From contig NW_024067919.1 in assembly GCF_009389715.1 (NCBI RefSeq), positions 83,501-147,500 of the forward strand: DNA of 64,000 bases, written 5' to 3'. Source of the DNA: Phoenix dactylifera (Eukaryota > Streptophyta > Magnoliopsida > Arecales > Arecaceae). The position numbers and the translations under genes are program-made. Below the pieces are notes generated by a model. It did no database searches. It worked only from the letters and a program-made list of their open reading frames with translations, and was not told the origin of the DNA. Positions 23,101-33,551 of the stretch are shown here, piece after piece; the first letter of the stretch is position 1; each line of letters begins with the position of its first letter.

Positions 23101-26100
23101 TACAGGTGCAGCCTGATGCAAAATTGAGCCAGAAAACTTAATTTTAGTTGCAGAAATAACTCTAGAATGGATAAGATGATATCATAAGACATTTACTTGA
23201 AATATAGCCTCATCTTCCACTCTTATGGCACTTGGCATTATATTTTTTGCCATGACATCTGAATTTCTTGTTGGTTCTCTCATGAAAACAGTCCCAGCTT
23301 CCACTAGCAAATTCGTAGGAGAATGCAGATTGGCTTGAAGCATTGATTGGCTACCCTTTGGTTAATTTGTCTTCTATTTGCAATGGCATCTAACATGCTT
23401 CTTCCCCTATACATATTTGAAGATCAGCTATCTTGTATTGAATGCTTCATGTAATGAGCTGCCAATACATCCTCTGCTTCATAAATCCCACTTTGGTTTG
23501 CCAACACACGCTCTCCATGTGCTCAGTAATTGTCTCATCCCCTTTATGCAATTTATGAAATCACTAGAAACTGAACCCAGAGCCTAATTGCTTGCTTGTA
23601 TAAGAACACCAGTAATTGTCTTAAAATATAATAAGTTTGGAAAAATGAAGCCTGAAAAATACCCGGCCACATCAGTGATTCATGTGAGCTCATCTCTATA
23701 TTAAGCCTGCCAATTGCTTGCTTGTATGAGAACTTTTCTTTTTTTTTAGAAGTGCAATATGCAGTTTTAACTTTACATATATATCAAGTTTTAGGTGGAA
23801 GCAAGAAGCAATTTTGGTTTGATGGCTTGTCTGTAGCATTAAGGATGTGTTCCTGCTTAAGATATTGCCATCCCTTTCATCTATGTTGTACCTGTCCAGA
23901 AGTCAATTTGAATTGAACTGCTTATAAGTTGGAGGTAGCATGATATAGCTTAGTTATTGTTTGATTGTTCAGTATTTTGTATGTAATTGTGATATCTACA
24001 TGGAATTAGGGCTATCAAACAAATGAGCTAGTTGTGAGCAGCTTGTATTTGCTCAAAATTCAGCTCAGTATGAGCTTGCTCAATTAATAACTGAGCCAAA
24101 CACAAGCTAGGTTTTTAAATTCGAAAGCCACATGAGCTGAACATGAGGTAGGCCCAGCTTGCTTGTTTTCAGCTCAATATAGCTCAAAATTGTAACTAAT
24201 ATAATTATATATTATGCTACTACTGAGCATGGGGTATCTAATTTGAATGACTGTGATCTTTTAGATTTTTTTTTTTAAAAAAAAGAAGATTAGTGCTGGT
24301 TGATGTAGATTAATAAATACACAAATTTGGGAGGTGTACTTCTGTCCCTCTTTTAGTGTACAAGTGATGTGTAACCATTTCAAGATGGGGGTGGTTACAA
24401 CATGTAGAGTAGGGAGACGAGGGACCAGCACACTGTTCTTTTGTGAAAAGGATACTTGCGAGCCATTGGATTATATTCTGAACAGCTCAGTTTTTTATGC
24501 TCTTACGTTCAAAGGTTGGCCTAGCCCCCAATCTACCCCCTCTCCAAAAGTGCTGCAAGCCAGCTGCAATCTTTCTCATCTCCCCCCTTCCCTATTTTAT
24601 TAAAACCTCTAGGCCCTCAGGCTCCATAGCCCCAAATCTTTAAGATAAGGTTCCTTACTCCACCTCCTCTCTTCTATTATCCTCCTCAGAGGTGGGCCGC
24701 AATGGGAAGGACTGAGGTCATTCTCTTTTTCCTTTAATTTTCTTGACAAAGGTCTACCATCAAATATGGCATGGACAGAGTTAACAATAGTGGAGGGTAG
24801 AGATCTGGATATCGTTGGACATTGATTTCAGTATTTTATGTCCAGAATTTCCTCTTCCATTCACACCAACGATGATGTATCTCTCCTCTTTTGTCCTTCT
24901 CCTTGCCTCAACAAGCTTAAACAAGCGGGCTTGAGCTTGGCTTGATGAGAAATGAGCAAACTTGAGCCAATTCATCCTAGCTCAAAACAAGCTCAAGCTG
25001 GCATTGCAGTACTTTAAGCCAAGTTCCAGCTGGGGGCAGCTTGCTCATGTTTGGGTCGTTTACACCCGTATATGTGGAATGCTTCCAAGTTCCAACAGCT
25101 TTAACTAGTCTTCTTCTGACTCCCAATCCTTTGATATAAACACTCTAAGTAAATTTTAAAAGAAAATTGTTTATTGGGCTCAAATGTGAGACTTAAAAAC
25201 CAGTTAATGGATCATCCAACATTTCCTTTAGCCCCACCAATCGTGTTATGATCTCGTGCTGCTGATGGACGAGCAATGCAGACATACCCATATCTTAGTA
25301 TTTAGAAATATATCTGGATTGCCTAGTTCTGAACCTCAGTCAAGTACTTGGTATGTGTCTTCCAATCTAGAATCATTTTGTCAATCAAGAGGCATATCAT
25401 ATGCATGGCTGTTGTTGGCAGCATGCTCCTTCGAAAACCTAGCAGCTATATCTTGTAGCTTCCCTTGAGCTTAATTAAACAAGACGACTATAAAGACATG
25501 AATTTCAGAACATCATGGAGTGAGTTGAAACTTTTTTTTTGCCTTTTACATCTTTTAACTTTCCTCATCTTACACTTTTAAAGGATTTGATAATTTCAAT
25601 TATAAAATAGGTTCAAATTCATATCTGTTTGTACTCTTCAAGTAACTTACAACTGTACTCTTCTACTATCCTCACTGTCTTTTATCGTTAACATTTACTA
25701 CTAATCCAATTGGAGAGAGAAGGAATTGCTTCCTCCAATCTGCTCAACTAAAATCTCTCTCTGAACGAGAGGAACAATAAAACAAAATGAACTTCTATAG
25801 GGAGGTAAAGTAGAGTTTTTACCCTATTTACTTTTTGCAAAACCAATGTACAAAATTATGATATAAGGCCTCCATCAATACTAGATCAATACTAGTTTGT
25901 TCCACCTCTCCAAATCTGAGCTGGATTCCTCATTTAGCTAAGATATGGAACTTTCTCAAAAATAGAAAAAAAATACAAAATTGTAAAATTGGCCTAGAAG
26001 CTAGCTGTCAATATCTACGTTAACTTTGTATTCTACTTTGTTGTCTAATGCTTCAAGGGTATGAGTTTAACCCTGGTCAATGTTTACTATAAATATTTGC

Positions 26101-29100
26101 TTGAGTTGCACCAAGCATATTAGATCCCTAAGCAGCCACCAATCAGATTCTTTTCAATCCCCATGGGTATATTGACCGGTCGCCATATTGTAGATCTCGA
26201 AAAACTTATCAAATTTCAAAAAGAAAAAAGACCAAAGATGGACGTTGTATGTGAAAGTTATGCCCTCAAGAAATTTTGCCTTGCACTTGCTCTGGATGTG
26301 GTAGATCTTGGTCCTGGACCCTATTAAGACATAACTGAATTACCCTAATTGGTCCGCAATGAATATGGTGATCATCCTAGATCAACTACACAAGATATGC
26401 AGAATTGTAACAGTTGGGCAACATGGAAAGATTTGGGAGATATATTAATGCTAAGTAGATGCAAACTAGTAAGGCATCTGGAGGACTGATTCTAGCTAAA
26501 GTGGATCTACAACACAGACCCTGCACATTCTCTATCTGATCTTCATCTTTATTTTGGTTAAGTTGATTTTTTTGGAAGGGGTTTGAGATGCTATAGGCTT
26601 CTTTAATTTAGGCAATATTAAGGTATATATGCTGCCTGTCCAATCCTAGTAGGTTCATACCTCCTCCTACAGTTTGTGGCTAATCCTAGATATCATTACC
26701 TTCTTGAAAGAAACCTAACTGAGGAGTACTCTTTTATGTTTAAGGAAGCCTACCTGAGTTGGAACTTGTTTAAAAGTAGGTTTATGTTTTATAGTATATT
26801 GCAGTTTTCGTTTGCCACTTTATTTTCAGCATTTGTTTTCTTTTGTCAACAGAATAATATCATTCTTTTGCATGAATTTATTAGTTTTATTTGGGGTGAA
26901 CACCAGAAGATGCCACATAAAGAGAAGGGTTTTAGGTTTCTTGTTGAATGGCTAGAAGAGAGGTGGCAAGTGTTGTTCGAGTGACACAAGAGCAGACTTT
27001 ACCATGAATGTGGGGAATGTTAGTCCTACTAATTCACAATATGTTGTAGTGTTTACTATGGAAGAATGGTAGAGAACATAAGAGAGTACACATTGAATAC
27101 TGTTTCTGTAGATTCAAAAAGGGAGGAGGGAAAGAAATTACAAGGTTAGCCAATCTAAAGGTAATGTAAGTGGAGGTATCAGAGGACCAAAAGTTAAAAG
27201 CACAATAAATTGAACCTAATAGCATGCAGAAGTGGGGGAAAGTTTGAAGTACAAGTAAATCAAACCTAATAACATACAGAAGTGGGGGAAAGTTTCTAGT
27301 GCATGTGGGGAAAGAAATGGATTTTACCTCTAGCTAAAACGTGACCTTAAACCTTTCTAGAAATTGTTAGATTAGATTAGCAGGTAAGGACAAAGGTAAA
27401 ATTGTTAAGTTTGTGACATCAGGTATTTATATATAATGGACAAAAATGTGAAGGAGTATGGTGCTTCTGAATACAAAGTTTTGTATAATGAGACATGGTA
27501 TTTGGAGTGTTGCAAATGGGTCGGGTCAAACTAGATACAGGTCGGGTCAGATACAGGATAGACTAAAAATCTATCAACCCAAACCCAATCTGTTTATTAA
27601 ACAGGTCAAAAATCCAGACTTGAAACTGACCATTTGATTAAATAGGAAATCTAAACCTGATCTACAATGGGTTAAAACAAGCGAAGTAGGTTAAACAGTT
27701 AAGCACTGCCGCCCTACTTGGAGCTAAATATATAAGCAAAAGATGAAAGCATTTAGTAATTGGAGCAAGTAATGTTGAGCAGGTGTGACAGCAAAGATGG
27801 GTTTGTAAATAGCAACTAGTCTTAGTGTATCTTATTGAAAATGTAACAGAGGATTTGAAAATTAAAGCTTTATCTGAGGCTTTAGCCCGTGATAGGGGGT
27901 AAATGGATGACTCATCGAGAGTATTAGACATTAATTCCTCCGAAATAATCTTTTTCCAATTAATTTTGAACCTTTTACATTTTATGAGCAAAATAATTCT
28001 CCAAAACGCTTACATGTTTATAACTCTTTGAATAATTCTCATATTTTGCACAGTTGATAACTTTGTATGCCAGACCACATGCATTTCAATCTTATCAGCA
28101 AGGAAGTATGGTGTCATTATTCAATTTTATAAAGCTTTTTATTTTTCTGTTGTAGGCATTGTCATTTACAACTCAAACTCATTACCCCTCACTATTTTAT
28201 TTGTTCAGGCAAAACGGCTGAAGACAATTATGATGGCCGCAGCTGAACTTGCAGCTGTGCGTCTTAGGGATATACCATCTGCAAATCAGAGAGGGGCTCT
28301 AAAGATCAACCACAGAAACCGAGTGTTTCATCTTCTTGATAAAAATGGTGATGGGAGGATTAGTATCGAGGAACTTGCAGAAGTGATGGAAGAGCTTGGA
28401 GCTGGAGGTGAAGATGCACAGGAGCTAATGCAACTTCTGGATTCAAATAGTGATGGTTCATTGAGCTCTGAAGAGTTTGATTTGTTTCAGAGACAGGTAA
28501 AGTTTAGTAAATTAGATGAAAAGAGCTATATCTACACCTGAATAGGTGAGAAACAGCTTTACATGCTCTGTGAGCCAGACATATCCTTGTTTTGTCTGGG
28601 TACTCCACCATACAGCTGGTGGTGCTGCACAACATAGGGGGTGCGTGACCATGACACAGGTTTTCACACACTTTTCTAGCTTTCTGGTACTGCTTTAATC
28701 ATGGATAATCAACATTTGCAACAGCGAAGTATTTGATTCAAACTGAAGCATGTTTTTGTAAAAAAGAGGGGCATCACAAAAGAATTATTAAGAAAATATA
28801 TAAGCTAACATCACTTGAATGTGAACTCCAGGCCATTTTCGTATTATATTGTATAAACAGCCATGTTAAGTATGCCATATAAATATATCAACTTTTGCGC
28901 AAAAGATATTAAGTTTTAAATATTCAGGAAGACTGCATGAGCTATAATACTCTGGTTCTCGAGCACCAAAGAACCTAACTAAAACTAAAGGCCCCTCCAT
29001 TTATTAAAAGTTGTTAGAATGAAATTCAAATGACTTGTTCCAATTAAAAGAAATTGCTTTTATGGTTCTCTCTATTGCTGAACTCAATAGCTTATTACTA

Positions 29101-29244
29101 TTTTAGGTTGAACTTACGAGAAATTTGGAGGACAAAGATGATAACTACAGAACTCTGTTGGGGGAGAAGCTGCAGATTACTGACAGTACTGGCTTAATCC
29201 AGGTTTACCGCAAGGAGTTGGGCGACAAGCTGGCAGTTAGTTAA
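17131..29244 (+). CDS. CRSH1: CRSH: calcium-activated RelA/SpoT homologue (GTP/GDP pyrophosphokinase), plastid
   Basis: Exons 17131-17544, 21978-22910, 28209-28496 and 29107-29244, all phase 0 with GT-AG introns, encode 590 residues. CRSH proteins make ppGpp in plastids when calcium rises. Residues 1-60 are Ser/Arg/Pro-rich, like a transit peptide, and the ATG sits in GCCGCCATGG. Residues 110-310 match the HD-hydrolase fold, but the catalytic His-Asp pair is replaced by Arg150-Glu151 (ILREVL), as expected for a synthetase-only enzyme. The synthetase domain shows RYKSRFSTMKKL (321-332), DLLGLRVIL (345-353), KDYIARPKPNGYRSLHVAV (387-405) and EIQIRT (418-423). Exon 3 holds two canonical EF-hand loops, DKNGDGRISIEE (493-504) and DSNSDGSLSSEE (527-538). 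The C-terminal TGLIQVYRKELGDKLAVS is typical of the family from memory. Intron 1 carries an LTR element and intron 2 a hAT-like element. Confidence 0.96.
18940..19160. repeat. minisatellite of about 36 bp inside the LTR (copy A)
   Basis: About six diverged units of the form AGTGCCAACGTGCAACC followed by CCACTGGC and AGGGTATCGA. The same array occurs in the other LTR. Confidence 0.75.
20685..20885. repeat. minisatellite of 36 bp inside the LTR (copy B)
   Basis: About five units. The unit length is a multiple of three, so the minus strand appears to encode a 12-residue repeat (GGCTLALRYPAT and variants). I regard that open frame as a by-product of the array, not a protein. Confidence 0.8.
24007..25072. 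mobile_element. non-autonomous hAT-like element in CRSH intron 2
   Basis: The left end reads TAGGGCTATCAAACAAATGAGC, and the right end on the minus strand reads TATACGGGTGTAAACG followed by AAACATGAGCAAGC. Both arms are packed with AGCTCA, AGCTTG and GAGC words, typical subterminal repeats of plant hAT elements that begin near GGGTGTAAACGAGC. Candidate flanking repeats are CATGGAAT (23999-24006) and TGTGGAAT (25073-25080), 6 of 8 equal. No transposase is seen. The boundaries are approximate. Confidence 0.45.
27199..27304. repeat. tandem duplication of about 54 bp in CRSH intron 2
   Basis: The words AACCTAATA, then CAT(G/A)CAGAAGTGGGGGAAAG, occur twice in succession at 27213-27244 and 27265-27296 with a few differences. 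Confidence 0.7.
27505..27680. other. truncated hAT-like terminus in CRSH intron 2
   Basis: GTTGCAAATGGGTCGGGTCA followed by repeated GGTCGGGTCA and ACCCAAACCC words resembles one end of a plant hAT element. I do not find the partner end. Confidence 0.3.
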
Positions 29245-29520
29245 AACTATTGTAAGTGTATTGAACTGGAAGAAAATTAGAAACAAAAGGGCTATAATGT
29301 AGAGTAGTTTTTTGGTAGAGCTCTTGTATACCTGCTGTACTGAGTTCTATATATGGTAAAAATATGGTAGTGAAAACTGATTATCTGCAATTAGAGTTTA
29401 GTGTCACAATTGCTTTGAGGTTGTAAGAAACGACTGCAAATGTTTCAATCAAGGCTGTCACCAACCTTCTCAGAAATCTTTTGTTTGACTGCTTGTCTGC
29501 TTCTTTCCCAAGTAAATGCT
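29245..29520 (+). other. probable 3' untranslated region of CRSH
   Basis: AT-rich sequence after the TAA, without splice signals or open frames. The exact polyadenylation site cannot be fixed from sequence alone. Confidence 0.4.
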
Positions 29521-30222
29521 CTGTCTTCTCTCTCTTAATTTGTGCAACTATCAGACGTTTTCAGATACTGGGTCTCCACAGCAACAGCAAACTTTTAAGA
29601 ACTTACATTCCTGGGTCTTCTTGATATTGTTAATGCAGTGTTGGTCAGATGGGGTTAATATGTCTTGCATATTTTCATATTTGGCAAAGGGGATTCTTTT
29701 AAATTTTAATATAAATAATAGGTAAGGTCTTCTGCTTTGATAGTAATTGATATGCCAAGGTGTCTTAGTTTTCGCTGGTTCTGTCATTAAGATAATCTTT
29801 TTATTGCTTATATAATGAACTATAAGTAGTTATTGGTATATGGGGTAATTCCGTGATAATATTCAGTCGTAGATGTTTTGTCGGGTACCTGTATTCCTGC
29901 CATATTGCTCAAGTCATGGACACAAATAGAAGGATATGTTTTTATGTGATTTATATGCAAATTATAAATCTTTCTATGTAATATGTGTATTAGTTTTTGA
30001 CACTGGACTTAGGCTTGAGGTGATACCCAGTGGAATCTCTCCCACATAGAATTTTCAAAACCAATTCAGAAAAGAGGAGGCTTTGAGGGTCAGAGAATGG
30101 AGACTCCCATACTTGTGTTCAACAACTACTGGTGTTCCTTCTGTTGGATTGGAGTGTTGATCAGTTTCCTCTCCTTCCTTTCTTGCTGTTTCCTGCTTGT
30201 GAGAAAACTCGGATATTCAGTT

Positions 30223-30507
30223 ATGGTGGACGTGGATGAGCATGGAAATGCACTTTCTTGTTGGAGTTGGGAGGATAATAAGTTCTTCAAGATGGCTTTA
30301 GCAGGTATTGATCAAAAGAGCCCTGACTGATGGAAGGCAGTTTCTTCCATAATTGGAGGTAAGAGAAGTGCAGAGGAGGTTGCCAGACATTATGAGGTTC
30401 TTTTGGTGGATTTGGAATTCATTGAATCGGGTAGATTAGATCATGAATTTGGTGAAGCAATCGACTGCATCCAACCTAACAGTTGGACAGATGAAGTCCT
30501 CGAGTAA
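30223..30507 (+). pseudogene. RADIALIS-like MYB/SANT protein, interrupted by one in-frame stop
   Basis: One frame from ATG 30223 reads 35 codons, then TGA at 30328-30330, then 58 codons to TAA at 30505-30507. The translation shows a plant SANT/MYB repeat of RADIALIS-like type: WSWEDNKFFKMAL, then SPD, stop, WKAVSSIIGGKRSAEEV, then RHYEVLLVDLEFIESG. In this family the residue between D and W is almost always Arg, and CGA to TGA is a single transition, so the stop is best read as a nonsense mutation in an otherwise intact short gene. RADIALIS-like proteins are small nuclear factors that compete with larger MYBs. There is no intron inside. It could be a retrocopy, a recently dead gene, or a live gene with an assembly error at one base. 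Confidence 0.75.
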
Positions 30508-30809
30508 CTCTCCTTTCTTCAAAGTTCTAGATAGAAACTAATCTGAGGCTAAGTGTTTTTGTAAGTGTACTTGATTTAAACCTTCACCTGTGCATAGCAA
30601 GAAAAAAGAAAAAGGACTGAATTAGTGTTCCTGTTATCTGACTGTTTCCTGGGGTTTCTTATCATGTTCCAGTGAGGAGTTGTTTTGAGGAGGTTTTGCT
30701 TGTTTTGTTTGCTTTTCCTTCCGTTATGTCATCTAAATTATTATCTTTAGATATCCTTTCATTGATCTTGGTTCATAGTGAAGTTACAGATCACAATCTT
30801 TCTTGTGTT

Positions 30810-32415
30810 TGCGTAAGACCCAGTAAACTGGGCCGACCGGCCCAGTCATTTTGGCCCAAACGAAAGGAAAAAAATGGAGAAGCGCACGTACAAGCTGGAA
30901 AGAGACTCCTGGTGGGAGTTTTCTTCCTTCTGTGCTCCTCACATGGAATCCGACAATCCGACTACTAGTCGGATTCCGATTGTGACCGAGCTCTATTTAG
31001 AGCTCCTACCCATCCTTCCACCCCCACCGGAGAACCAACCCCAATCGGAGATGAGTAGCCGGATTCCTCTTTGATTTCTTTTGCAATCGCCGACCGTGTT
31101 AGCGTTGTTGCTGTGGCCAATTGTTGCTGGAAGTCAGGTAAGAACCTGACAACTTTCGATTGGTCTCTCTCTCCTTCTTTCGTGGTCCTTGAAAGCTTTG
31201 ATTTCGACTGATGATCGCCGGATTTTTGTTAGGATCGGATGGTCTATTTTTCTTTGGATTTTTCTGATTTCATTCCTTTGTTCTAGTTGGTAGCGCCGCT
31301 GAATCTTGTCTCCAAGGTCTCCGCCCAGTTTCTCATGATGCTTTGCAGCCAAGGTCGGGGCTCTAACCGCCAAGAAGCCTTGGGAATAGATGTAAGGGCT
31401 AGAGACCCCTATTTTCGAATGGGTTTCCGCCGCCAACTGCCTGCTACCACTAGCAGCCGACTATCAGTTGGCCAGTCGTGGTTTCTCGGGCCTTCCGTCT
31501 TCCACCAGCAGCTACCTCCCCTCTTCATCGATTAGAGAGAGAGAGAGCTATGTTTACTCCTTCTCTATCCTTTCTCTCTTTCTCCAATTTCTCTCTCTTA
31601 TTCTCCTTGTTTCTCTCTCTATAAGTCTCTCTCTATCTGAACTTTTTCTCTCTAGGGTTGATTGAACTCTGTAAGTACGACTCTTAGTGATTTTTAGATT
31701 GACCTATGTGAAGGGTCCTGATGTAGGGTCGTCGGGCGATATGCTAACCCCCACCCTGATCCTTACCAAACAGTGTAGGATTTAATCAACCCCGATTTCT
31801 GTCGAATCATCTGTGCCCTAGTTCGAGCTTGATTTGATGAAATTACCTTAATTGGACCGACCAGGATACCGGGCACTCCAGCTTGGTCAACCCTATAAGG
31901 ATGTTAGAATTTAGAGTTTTTATTTTTAAAATAATAATGATAAAATTTTAATAAAAAATATAGTTTTTGAATATGAGGCTCTAAGAGAAATTCTTAGGAT
32001 TAATTGGATCTGATAATTGAATTGCATTTGCAAGATAAGTTCTTTTTCTAGATTTATCAATAAATTATAAATATTTTCTAAAGCAAATTAGTTTTGATTT
32101 ATGAATTTGATGCATAGTATTTTATTATTATATATGTCTTTTTCTAAAATATTCTATGATTCTTAATTGAATATATTGATTTCGATATAGATTATGTCTA
32201 ATTGATTTCAATATCGTATGATTTTATTTTACGATTTGGAACACTGAATATGCTTAGAGAAAACGATTTTTGCCTCGAAATAGATTTGGACTCGCGGGTA
32301 GGCTATGTATCGATATCTTTCCAGCGAAGATTATTCACTAGTATATTGACACTCTATCAGTAAGAATTATTAACTAGTATATCGACACCATATCAATGGA
32401 GATTAATCTTATTTT
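30810..32415 (+). mobile_element. diverged LTR related to the CRSH-intron element, truncated
   Basis: It starts TGCGTAAGACCCAG, comparable to TGTAATACCCAG in the intron element. It has a CTATTTAGAGC TATA-like box near 30993, then a CT/GA-rich leader (31525-31640). At 32165-32310 the blocks TTGATTTCAATATCG, TATGATTTTATTTTACGATTTGGAACACTGAA and ATTTGGACTCGCGGGTAGG match the reverse complement of 20870-20990. Degenerate units of the LTR minisatellite follow (32300-32400). Homology fades near 32415, before the expected LTR end. It lies in the opposite orientation to the intron element. No second LTR is found. Confidence 0.55.
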
Positions 32416-32593
32416 TATGCTGCATCTATAAAAAACTTTTGATTATTCCTCGTGCTACGTACTTAAGACTCTCTATCCTAAGTGTTGCTCTGAATAGTGA
32501 TTTGATGATCCCCTTGATCTGATCTTGCCCAATCAACTGCCATAGTTGGCTGACAAACAGAAAAACCAGCACATTGTACTGCTTCTTTAGTTT

Positions 32594-32617
32594 GATATAT
32601 ATATATATATATATATT
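32594..32617. repeat. (TA)n microsatellite
   Basis: A 24-bp TA run. Confidence 0.9.
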
Positions 32618-32639
32618 GTTCCAAAGTCTTTTTGGGTTG

Positions 32640-33380
32640 TGGCAATTCTGTGTCATCTCATCAATTTCACTGCTTTAAATAATAATTGATACTTAAAATT
32701 GAAGCCAATAGAAAATAATCAACGACGTATATCAGGCTTAACATTCTCTCCTCCACTCCCACTTTCTTTGATCATATGTAGCTCGGACCACAAATGTTTA
32801 ATTTTTCTAGCCCAACAAACCACTACTAGCAAATAAGTCACAAAAAATAAAATCAGACCCTTTCTGGTGAAGATGCAAATACATGATATAGATCCATCTA
32901 ATCCAATTGTAGTGCTTCATGATAGAGATAGCCGTGATTAAATGATAACTTTTTTATAAATATTCTACTAAATATCAAATTTTGTATGAATATTCTTCCA
33001 AAATTAATAATTATATATATACTTTCGTAAAACACTTGCTTTATTATTTTATGTTTTCATCCTTATTTTTGCATATGTACCTATAATATCTAACACCGTT
33101 AAAAAATTAATGATTTCAAATTAAAATGACTAAAATATTTTTAATGAATAGACGTAAAAAAAAATATTTATAAGACGATCGCGATGGAAGACAAAAAAGT
33201 AATCTTTAAATTTTATTTTATTTTTAATTAAAATAAATATGATTTTTATTAACAGTGCTAGAAGAACCGTTATATTAGAAGTATTTATGTAAAAATAATA
33301 TTTTATAAAAATACAAAAATAAATATAATTTTTTTAAAAAATATTCAAGTAAATTTGAATTTTAGAAGGTTTTCTTTTTT
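32640..33380. other. AT-rich intergenic stretch before the release-factor gene
   Basis: Low-complexity A/T sequence with no open frame or repeat that I recognise. Base composition switches abruptly to GC-rich at about 33395, which likely marks the promoter-proximal region of the next gene. Confidence 0.5.
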
Positions 33381-33551
33381 TACGTTTTTACTTACCCCGG
33401 GCAAACGGATCTTCGAACGTGGACCCTTGAACCGGGCGCCGGAGCGGTTGGGTCCGGTTCGACGGGGGCCGAACGCTGGACGCAGCCAAACTCTTGCCGA
33501 GCCATAAAATGGCCGATACGGCGTCCGTTTCTCTACCTCCGGGCGGTCGAG

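Noticed and set aside
26676..26984. Plus-strand open frame of 102 residues in CRSH intron 2
   Set aside because: Hydrophobic and Phe-rich, as AT-rich random frames are, and with no recognisable domain.
30097..30222. Upstream extension of the RADIALIS-like frame
   Set aside because: The 42 residues before Met at 30223 are hydrophobic and unlike the family; treated as noncoding.
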